Assembly (NCBI GenBank): GCA_031289855.1 | Contig: JAITOR010000035.1 | Coordinates: forward strand, 1-6,695 | Length of the DNA: 6,695 bases | From: Rickettsiales bacterium | GTDB lineage: Bacteria; Pseudomonadota; Alphaproteobacteria; Rickettsiales; UBA1997 | Direction: 5' to 3' | Shown: in pieces, positions 1-4,910 of the stretch | How positions within the stretch are numbered: the stretch's first letter is position 1 | Layout of the letters: each line of letters opens with the position of its first letter | The notes under the pieces: model-generated | What the model saw: the letters and a program-made list of their open reading frames with translations, nothing else | What the model was told of the DNA's origin: nothing | Database searches by the model: none | Made by a program: the position numbers and the translations under genes

Positions 1-243
1 GTGAATAGAAGGAAAAATTTGGATAAAGTGTTTTGTATAAAACATAGTATAAGTGTTTATCCTGATGTGATGGCAAAATTTGAAATCGATTCAAAATCAT
101 CAACAAATATTGGGCCAAAAATTGCAGTTGAAGAGTTGATGGAATTGAGGGAAAAAGAGAGAATGGCATGTGATAAGGAAAAAATAGATTCAATTCCGTT
201 ATATAAAAATTATTTAAGGGATAAGTGTTATACTGATATTTAA
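1..243 (+). CDS. Hypothetical protein, possibly 5'-truncated
   Basis: This is an open frame of 80 codons ending in TAA. The first codon in the window is GTG, so it may be a true start or simply an internal Val codon of a longer gene cut by the window edge; no upstream sequence is available to look for a ribosome binding site. The product is hydrophilic and lysine/glutamate-rich, with three Cys residues, no membrane segment and a short charged helix-like stretch around residues 43-62 (VEELMELREKERMACDKEK). I recognise no family. Its AT-rich codon use matches the neighbours, which supports a real coding frame. It is followed by a 99-nt gap with a candidate promoter, so it is probably the last gene of an upstream unit. 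No function is proposed. Confidence 0.5.
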   Translation: MNRRKNLDKVFCIKHSISVYPDVMAKFEIDSKSSTNIGPKIAVEELMELREKERMACDKEKIDSIPLYKNYLRDKCYTDI

Positions 244-287
244 GGGGATATTAATAAATATAATTTTTCACTTTATGTAATTATTTT

Positions 288-305
288 TTGATTTTTAAAA
301 ATCAA
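288..305. repeat. 18-nt perfect AT palindrome
   Basis: TTGATTTTTAAAAATCAA is a perfect 18-nt palindrome between the upstream frame and the phosphofructokinase gene. It contains only two G-C pairs and no T-run follows on either strand, so it is a poor intrinsic terminator. Its left end coincides with the candidate -35 element of the pfk promoter, so it could be a protein-binding site. In DNA this AT-rich, a palindrome of this kind could also arise by chance. Confidence 0.4.
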
Positions 306-315
306 TATATACAAT
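288..315 (+). promoter_or_regulatory. Candidate promoter of the pfk-murG unit
   Basis: A TTGATT at 288-293 (4 of 6 to TTGACA) and a TACAAT at 310-315 (5 of 6 to TATAAT) are separated by 16 nt. Transcription would start near 322, about 20 nt before the phosphofructokinase ATG. The background is very AT-rich, so chance matches are likely; the position directly ahead of the first gene of the unit is the main support. Confidence 0.45.
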
Positions 316-342
316 AAAAATTGTTCAATGAATTAAATATTT

Positions 343-1425
343 ATGTCAAAAAAGCAAATTAGAAAAGTTGGAATATTCACATCTGGTGGAGATTGTTCTG
401 GTCTAAATGCTGTAATTACAGCGGCAATAAAAACATGTGAAGTTAGAGGAATTGAGGTATTTGCAATTTACAATGGAACTGATGGTCTTTTGTATAATAA
501 TTTAAAATCTGAAAAAATATCATCTGCAACCCTATTGAGAAATAATTTTACTCCAATGCGAACTGGTGGAACGATTTTGAAGAGCAAAAATAGAGATAAA
601 AACAAGAATAATGTTGAAAATTATAAAGATTTGTTTAGAGAGGGAGCGGCAAAATTAGGTATGGATAGTATTATTGTAATTGGTGGAGATGGTTCTGCCA
701 CGATAACTGCTGATTTAGTTAAAGATACTGACATCAATATCATTTGTATTCCAAAGACAATTGACAATGACACGCCTATAACTGATTATTCTATTGGTTT
801 TGACACCGCAAGAACTGTGACTATGGAAGCAATGGATAAACTACAAACCACCGCCTATTCTCATGATAGAATTTTAATATTGGAAGTAATGGGGCGGGAT
901 GCAGGACATTTGGCTTTGCATACAGCAATTGCGGGTGAAGCTTGTGTGTGTTTATTGCCTGAAATTTCTTATAATTTGGATAATGTATGTAAAAAACTCG
1001 ATGAAACATTGGAAAAAACAATGGGGTATGCTTTAATTGTGGTGGCAGAAGGTTGTAAGACATTGGAAGGTGAAAATGCCATAGTTGATAAAAATGGTAT
1101 AGCTTCTTATACTGGTTTTTCAAACTATATTTGTCAAAAATTGACTGATAAAGGTTATAATAATAGAAATTCAATTTTAGGACACATACAGAGGGGTGGT
1201 ATTCCAACAGCTTATGATAGAATTTTGGCAGCACAATTTGCTACTCATGCAGTAGATTTGTTGTGTGATGGAAAAGATAAAAGATTAGTAATTTTAAAAG
1301 ATGGAAAGATTAGCGATGTGGATTTATATGAAGCCGTAGCTTCTGCCAACAGACCTGTTAAAAAAGATGATGACTTGGTTAAAACCGCAAGGAAGATTGG
1401 AATTTATGTGGGAGAAGATGAATAA
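343..1425 (+). CDS. pfkA: 6-phosphofructokinase (group III-like, Gly/Lys hybrid donor site)
   Basis: It phosphorylates fructose 6-phosphate to fructose 1,6-bisphosphate in cytosolic glycolysis. The 360-residue product covers the whole PFK fold. Visible motifs are the N-terminal GGDCSGLN (15-22), GGDGS (114-118), PKTIDND (137-143) with catalytic Asp141 and Asp143, MGR (183-185), AEG with Glu236, and LGHIQRGG (279-286) with His281 and Arg284; Arg275 matches E. coli Arg243. The two positions that usually separate phosphoryl donors are mixed: Gly117 (E. coli Gly104, ATP type) and Lys138 (E. coli Gly124, Lys in pyrophosphate enzymes). This Gly/Lys pair occurs in some ATP-dependent members of PPi-like clades, so ATP is the likelier donor but PPi is not excluded. 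The protein is about 40 residues longer than E. coli PfkA. The ATG at 343 fits the family N-terminus but has no clear Shine-Dalgarno. The 3' end overlaps murG by 8 nt. Confidence 0.93.
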   Translation: MSKKQIRKVGIFTSGGDCSGLNAVITAAIKTCEVRGIEVFAIYNGTDGLLYNNLKSEKISSATLLRNNFTPMRTGGTILKSKNRDKNKNNVENYKDLFREGAAKLGMDSIIVIGGDGSATITADLVKDTDINIICIPKTIDNDTPITDYSIGFDTARTVTMEAMDKLQTTAYSHDRILILEVMGRDAGHLALHTAIAGEACVCLLPEISYNLDNVCKKLDETLEKTMGYALIVVAEGCKTLEGENAIVDKNGIASYTGFSNYICQKLTDKGYNNRNSILGHIQRGGIPTAYDRILAAQFATHAVDLLCDGKDKRLVILKDGKISDVDLYEAVASANRPVKKDDDLVKTARKIGIYVGEDE

Positions 1426-2491
1426 ACAAAAAAAAATTTTTCTTGCCACCGGTGGATCGGGAGGGCATATATTTCCCGCCATTTCCGTAGCCGATATATT
1501 AATTGACAACAAATATGATGTAAAAATTATTAGCGATGATGTTTATGAAAAATATGCAAAAGGATTTGAATACGAGTATGAAATTATAAAAACTGGAAAA
1601 AATTTAAAAAAAATCAAGGACATAAAAAATATTATTTTTGCGATATTTAAGGCAAAAAAAATTTTATTACAACAAAAGCCGGATTTAGTTGTTGGGTTTG
1701 GATGTTATGCAACTTTACCAGTTTTATTTGCCTGTGTGTGGACTAAAACTCCATTTATATTGCACGAACAAAATGTTTATATAGGTAAAACCAATAAATT
1801 TTTTTTAAAATATGCTTTAAAAATTATGACGGCCTATCCTGAAATTTATGGAATTTCTTTTAAATATTTTGAAAAAATCGTTTTTACTGGACAACCGATT
1901 AGAAAACAAATTAAAGAATTAAATGCTAAAAAATATGATGTGGACAGTGATGAGAATATGAATATTGTAATAACTGGCGGAAGTTTGGGTGCAAAAATTT
2001 TTAGTGAAAAATTGCCTTATATTTTTGATATGGTTCACAAAGAAGAACAAAAAAAAATTAAAGTATATCATCAAATACAAGCCGATTATATTGGTGGAGT
2101 ACAGGAATATTATAAAAAAATAGATTTAAATCATAAAGTTGAAACCTTTTTTAATAACATGGATAAAATTTTGGAAAAGGCGCACTTGGTGATTGGAAGG
2201 GCAGGAAATGGCACTTTGACGGAGACTGCTGTGGCTGGATTACCTGCAATTTTAATACCTTTACCGACGGCAGCAAATAATCATCAGGTAAAAAATGCAA
2301 TGTTGTTTGAAAAATTAGGTGCAGTGGTGGTGGTGCAAGAAAAAAATTTTGATACTTTACAGGAAATTTTCTTTAACTTAATTAAAAATAAGAAAAAATT
2401 GAAAGAAATGGCAGAGAAAAATAAAAAAAGTATAACATTGAATGGTGATGTAAATATATTGGAAATTATAAATAATGTGTTTGAAAAATAA
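1418..2491 (+). CDS. murG: UDP-GlcNAc:lipid I N-acetylglucosaminyltransferase MurG
   Basis: MurG adds GlcNAc to undecaprenyl-pyrophosphoryl-MurNAc-pentapeptide (lipid I) to make lipid II on the inner face of the cytoplasmic membrane, the last cytoplasmic step of peptidoglycan synthesis. The 357-residue length fits E. coli (355). Visible motifs are the first glycine loop GGSGGH (12-17), GFGCYATLP (93-101), HEQN (116-119), the second glycine loop ITGGSLGAK (185-193), HQ (218-219), RAGNGTLTE (261-269) with the donor-site Glu269, and NNHQVKNA (287-294). A hydrophobic and basic stretch (66-86) lies where MurG contacts the membrane. Two usually small positions differ: Cys96 in the GxGGY-like motif, and Asn264 where Ala is usual in R[SA]GA. 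The ATG at 1418 gives the family N-terminus MNKQKKIFLATGGSGGH; GGAG lies only 3 nt ahead. An ATG at 1406, with AAGGAAG 10 nt upstream, is an alternative. It overlaps pfk by 8 nt, outside any cell-wall cluster seen here. Confidence 0.96.
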   Translation: MNKQKKIFLATGGSGGHIFPAISVADILIDNKYDVKIISDDVYEKYAKGFEYEYEIIKTGKNLKKIKDIKNIIFAIFKAKKILLQQKPDLVVGFGCYATLPVLFACVWTKTPFILHEQNVYIGKTNKFFLKYALKIMTAYPEIYGISFKYFEKIVFTGQPIRKQIKELNAKKYDVDSDENMNIVITGGSLGAKIFSEKLPYIFDMVHKEEQKKIKVYHQIQADYIGGVQEYYKKIDLNHKVETFFNNMDKILEKAHLVIGRAGNGTLTETAVAGLPAILIPLPTAANNHQVKNAMLFEKLGAVVVVQEKNFDTLQEIFFNLIKNKKKLKEMAEKNKKSITLNGDVNILEIINNVFEK

Positions 2492-2513
2492 AAATATATT
2501 TGTAATTTTATGC

Positions 2514-2541
2514 TTGACATTTAAATTAATTATGCTACACT
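2514..2541 (+). promoter_or_regulatory. Strong promoter of the cysteine leader and mccB-mccA operon
   Basis: A perfect TTGACA at 2514-2519 is separated by 16 nt from TACACT at 2536-2541, and TGC at 2533-2535 makes an extended -10. It begins 23 nt after the murG stop codon. Transcription should start near 2548, giving an RNA leader of about 150 nt before the mccB start and only about 17 nt before the leader ORF. This is the best promoter match in the window. Confidence 0.78.
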
Positions 2542-2564
2542 CAAGTTGTTATTAAATTATAATT

Positions 2565-2630
2565 ATGTTTTTAGTAAAAAAAATCAATACTTGTTGTTGC
2601 ATTCTTACAAAGAGTGGGTTTTTGCTATAA
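2565..2630 (+). CDS. Cysteine-rich leader peptide (Cys-Cys-Cys) of the mccB-mccA operon
   Basis: This 21-codon ORF runs from ATG (2565) to TAA (2628-2630). Its product begins MFLVKKINT, continues with three adjacent Cys residues encoded by TGT TGT TGC (2592-2600), and ends ILTKSGFLL. It lies between a strong promoter and a terminator, ahead of genes that make cysteine. The Cys codons end exactly where the first pairing segment (2600-2606) begins, and the stop codon lies in the loop of the predicted antiterminator. The inferred role is in the act of translation, not the peptide: ribosome speed over the Cys codons reports charged tRNA-Cys. There is no Shine-Dalgarno in the roughly 17-nt 5' leader, so initiation may be weak or nearly leaderless. 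That the run is meaningful is supported by the matching structure and gene function; translation itself is unproven. Confidence 0.82.
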   Translation: MFLVKKINTCCCILTKSGFLL

Positions 2631-2687
2631 TATAATTTATTTTGTTATTTTGTGTAGCCCATTCTTGTGAGAGATGGGTATTTTTTT
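2600..2687 (+). promoter_or_regulatory. Cysteine attenuator: mutually exclusive hairpins 1:2, 2:3 and 3:4
   Basis: Four segments can be drawn. Segment 1 (CATTCTT, 2600-2606) pairs with segment 2 (2610-2616), 7 bp with one G-U and an ACA loop. Segment 2 (AAGAGTGGG, 2610-2618) can instead pair with segment 3 (CCCATTCTT, 2658-2666), 9 continuous bp with one G-U, extendable by T2619-G2657 and T2620-A2656. Segment 3 can pair with segment 4 (AGAGATGGG, 2670-2678) to make the terminator. A ribosome stalled on the first Cys codon (2592) would reach to about 2605 and cover segment 1 while leaving segment 2 free, which favours the antiterminator and read-through. A ribosome at the stop codon (2628) would cover much of segment 2, and an untranslated RNA would fold 1:2 then 3:4; both favour termination. 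The layout is of the trp attenuator type. The pairings are read from the sequence; the mechanism is inferred. Confidence 0.8.
2658..2687 (+). terminator. Intrinsic terminator of the attenuator (3:4 hairpin)
   Basis: CCCAT (2658-2662) pairs with ATGGG (2674-2678), and TCT (2663-2665) with AGA (2670-2672), leaving a bulged G2673 and a TGTG loop. TA and seven T residues (2681-2687) follow. It is the only GC-anchored, U-tailed hairpin noticed in the window. It lies directly ahead of the mccB Shine-Dalgarno (GGAGG, 2688-2692), so it acts as a conditional terminator within the operon leader and not as a gene end. Confidence 0.8.
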
Positions 2688-2696
2688 GGAGGTTTT

Positions 2697-3872
2697 ATGA
2701 GCGATGTAGATACAAGTGTAAATACAAAAGTAATACATGGTGGTATTGCAGAGGATAAATTAACAGGAGCCGTTAGTGTTCCTATTTATCTTGCTACGAC
2801 TTTTAGGCAACAGGAATTAGGTGTTCTTACTGGTGGTGAAAAAGGTTACGAATATGGACGAAGTGGAAATCCCACAAGAAAGGCTTTGGAAGAGTTAATC
2901 GCAGAATTAGAGAGCGGTTCAAGAGGGTTTGCCTTTGCTTCTGGACTTGCGGCAATTACCACAACATTGCTTTTGTTTAAAAGTGGCGATAAAATTTTAA
3001 TATCACTAAATGTTTATGGTGGAAGTTTTAGATTGTTGGATAGGGTATTTAAACCATTTAATTTGCAATATGAATTCGTTGATACAACTGATATCGCAAA
3101 AGTTGAAGCGGCAATTAAAGAAGATAAAAATGTAAAAGGAATTTTAGTTGAAAGTCCCGCTAATCCATTATTAACAATTACAGATTTAAAAGCAATTGGT
3201 GATTTGTCAAAAAAATACAATCTTACTTACATTGTGGATAGCACTTTTATGAGCCCATATTTACAAAAACCTTTGGAACTTGGTGCGGATATTGTTTTAC
3301 ATAGTGCTACAAAATATTTAGGCGGACATAGTGATGTAATAGCGGGACTTGTGGCAGTTAAAGATAAGGAAATAGGTGAACGATTGGGATATTTACAAAA
3401 TGCAGCAGGTTCAATTTTAAGTCCATTTGACTCTTGGTTGTTGATTAGAGGTATAAAAACACTTGGAGTAAGGTTTGATAGACATAATGAAAATGCAGAA
3501 TATATTGCAGAAAAATTGTCAAAACATGAAGCAGTAAAAATTGTATATTATCCAGGTTTAAAAACTTCACCAGGATATGAAATACATAAAAAGCAAGCCA
3601 GAGGTGGTGGTGGCATGATATCATTCATTTTGAGTGATAAATACGATTTCAAAAAGTTTTTGAAAAATTTAAAACTTGTTGCATTGGCTGAAAGTTTGGG
3701 TGGTGTGGAAAGTTTAATTTGTCATCCTTCAACAATGACTCATGCAAGTATTCCGGCGGATATAAGAGCAAAGATTGGCATTACTGACAATTTATTGCGA
3801 TTATCGGTTGGTATTGAAGATAAAAAAGATATTGAAAAAGATATTGAAACCGCATTAAAGGGAGCAAAATAA
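2697..3872 (+). CDS. mccB: Cystathionine gamma-lyase / homocysteine gamma-lyase (MccB-like PLP enzyme)
   Basis: A cytosolic Cys/Met-metabolism PLP enzyme of 391 residues, the usual length. It probably cleaves cystathionine to cysteine, 2-oxobutyrate and ammonia. Visible motifs are YEYGRSGNPTR (51-61, with Tyr and Arg for the neighbouring subunit's PLP phosphate), SGLAAI (82-87), VYGG (106-109, PLP-stacking Tyr107), VDSTF (180-184, Asp181 to the pyridine N; Ser182 where Asn is more usual), SATKYLGGH (203-211, PLP lysine Lys206) and SLGGVESL (333-340). The opening IHGG..EDKLTGAVSVPIY closely recalls B. subtilis MccB (YrhB). The family includes cystathionine gamma-synthase (MetB) and O-acetylhomoserine sulfhydrylase, which motifs alone do not separate; the adjacent MccA-like gene and the cysteine attenuator favour the lyase. 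The start is the ATG at 2697, with GGAGG at 2688-2692; a GTG at 2667 is rejected because it lies in the terminator loop. It overlaps the next gene by one base. Confidence 0.88.
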   Translation: MSDVDTSVNTKVIHGGIAEDKLTGAVSVPIYLATTFRQQELGVLTGGEKGYEYGRSGNPTRKALEELIAELESGSRGFAFASGLAAITTTLLLFKSGDKILISLNVYGGSFRLLDRVFKPFNLQYEFVDTTDIAKVEAAIKEDKNVKGILVESPANPLLTITDLKAIGDLSKKYNLTYIVDSTFMSPYLQKPLELGADIVLHSATKYLGGHSDVIAGLVAVKDKEIGERLGYLQNAAGSILSPFDSWLLIRGIKTLGVRFDRHNENAEYIAEKLSKHEAVKIVYYPGLKTSPGYEIHKKQARGGGGMISFILSDKYDFKKFLKNLKLVALAESLGGVESLICHPSTMTHASIPADIRAKIGITDNLLRLSVGIEDKKDIEKDIETALKGAK

Positions 3873-4771
3873 TGAAATACTACAATAATTATATTGATTT
3901 AATTGGAAATACTCCAATAGTCAAGTTAAATAATATTGATTTCAAATCTAATGTTTTTGCAAAAATGGAATTGTTAAATCCAGGTGGAAGTGTAAAAGAC
4001 AGAATGGGACGAGCAGTTATTGAAGCGGCAGAAAAAAGCGGAAAACTTAAAAGAGGTGGAACAATTATTGAAGTTACCGCAGGCAATACCGGAATTGGTA
4101 TTGCTCTTGCTGCCATCGGCAAAGGATACAATATTATATTTTTTGTGCCATTAAAATTTTCACAAGAAAAACAAGATATTATGAGAATTTTAGGGGCAAA
4201 AATTGTAAATACACCAAAGGATCTTGGTATGCAAGGAGCATTTGAGGAGGCACAAAAATTGCTAGATTCTCATCCAGAATATTTGTATATTAGACAATTT
4301 GAAAACCAAGCAAATCCTGAATCGCACTTTAAAACCACTGGACCTGAAATATGGGATGATTTGGATGGAAATGTAGATTATTTAGTGGCTGGTGCCGGTA
4401 GTGGTGGGACCATTACAGGTGTTGGTAGATATTTGAAATCAAAAAATCCAAATGTTAAAATTATATTGGCTGATCCGCAAGGTTCTACAATGGGTGGAGG
4501 TGTGGCTGGTTGTTATGGGATTGAAGGAATTGGAAATACTTTTATGCCAAAAACTATGGATATGTCTATTGTAGATGAGATTTTTAAAATAACTGATGAG
4601 GAATCTTTGTTCGAAATCAAAGAATTGGCTAAAAAGGAAGGAATTTTATCTGGAACATCATCAGGAGCAGCATTGGCGGGAGTGAGAAAATTAGGAAAAG
4701 TGGCAGGAAATGTTGTGGTTATATTGCCGGATAGGGGTGATAGATATTTGAGTAAAGGAATATTTAATTAA
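3872..4771 (+). CDS. mccA: Cystathionine beta-synthase / cysteine synthase family (MccA-like)
   Basis: A 299-residue fold-type II PLP enzyme of the CysK/CBS family. Visible motifs are IGNTP (11-15), NPGGSVKDR (36-44) with PLP lysine Lys42, the substrate loop TAGNTG (69-74), the phosphate loop AGSGGT (175-180), SGTSSGAAL (260-268) and PDRGDRYLSK (286-295). TAGNTG, with Ala where CysK usually has Ser, together with GGTIIE, the KFSQEKQ loop and the C-terminal RYLSK, recalls B. subtilis MccA (YrhA). That enzyme joins homocysteine to O-acetylserine or serine to form cystathionine, the substrate of the gene upstream. It has no haem-binding N-terminus and no CBS regulatory domain. Plain O-acetylserine sulfhydrylase (CysK/CysM) remains possible. 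It starts at the ATG at 3872 inside TAATG, with GGGAG at 3860-3864 (7 nt spacing), so translation is probably coupled to mccB and both genes share the cysteine attenuator. Confidence 0.88.
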   Translation: MKYYNNYIDLIGNTPIVKLNNIDFKSNVFAKMELLNPGGSVKDRMGRAVIEAAEKSGKLKRGGTIIEVTAGNTGIGIALAAIGKGYNIIFFVPLKFSQEKQDIMRILGAKIVNTPKDLGMQGAFEEAQKLLDSHPEYLYIRQFENQANPESHFKTTGPEIWDDLDGNVDYLVAGAGSGGTITGVGRYLKSKNPNVKIILADPQGSTMGGGVAGCYGIEGIGNTFMPKTMDMSIVDEIFKITDEESLFEIKELAKKEGILSGTSSGAALAGVRKLGKVAGNVVVILPDRGDRYLSKGIFN

Positions 4772-4797
4772 ATTTGTCAATATTATCAAGCAATCAC

Positions 4798-4823
4798 ATT
4801 AAAAATATAAACTTGTTTTTAAT
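4798..4823. repeat. AT-only inverted repeat after mccA
   Basis: ATTAAAAA (4798-4805) and TTTTTAAT (4816-4823) are perfect inverted arms around a 10-nt loop, with two more possible pairs inside (T4806-G4815, A4807-T4814). It lies 26 nt after the mccA stop codon. It might mark the 3' end of the operon transcript, but it has no G-C pairs in the arms and no U-tail, so intrinsic termination is doubtful. Confidence 0.3.
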
Positions 4824-4843
4824 ATGAAAATGAAAACTATTAT

Positions 4844-4872
4844 TTGACTTTTATTTATAAATATTGCATTAT
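4844..4872 (+). promoter_or_regulatory. Candidate rho promoter
   Basis: TTGACT (4844-4849, 5 of 6) is followed after 17 nt by CATTAT (4867-4872, 4 of 6). Transcription would start near 4879, about 30 nt before the rho ATG. The -35 is good and the -10 weak. The 139-nt gap between mccA and rho holds nothing else I can identify apart from the AT-only inverted repeat at 4798-4823. Confidence 0.45.
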
Positions 4873-4910
4873 ATGAAATGTAATTCTGAACTTTAATAAA
4901 AAATCTACTT

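Noticed and set aside
821..1234. Minus-strand frame opposite pfk
   Set aside because: It is opposite conserved PFK catalytic motifs and has a composition typical of antisense AT-rich DNA, without motifs or a start signal.
1367..1417. Longer murG N-terminus starting at ATG 1367
   Set aside because: It would add 17 residues not seen in MurG and overlap pfk much further; the ATG at 1418 gives the family-typical start just before the first glycine loop.
2600..2623. First leader hairpin (2600-2616) as an independent terminator
   Set aside because: A T-run follows it, but it overlaps the leader ORF, and a translating ribosome would disrupt it. It fits better as the 1:2 pause or competitor hairpin of the attenuator.
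2667..2696. mccB start at GTG 2667
   Set aside because: It lies in the loop of the terminator hairpin and adds ten residues with no family match; the ATG at 2697 follows GGAGG and gives the usual N-terminus.
2548..2696. SAM riboswitch or T-box in the mccB leader
   Set aside because: The leader is short, lacks the T-box AGGGUGGNACCGCG-like sequence and shows no SAM-I or SAM-II core that I recognise. The Cys-codon ORF and alternative hairpins explain it better.
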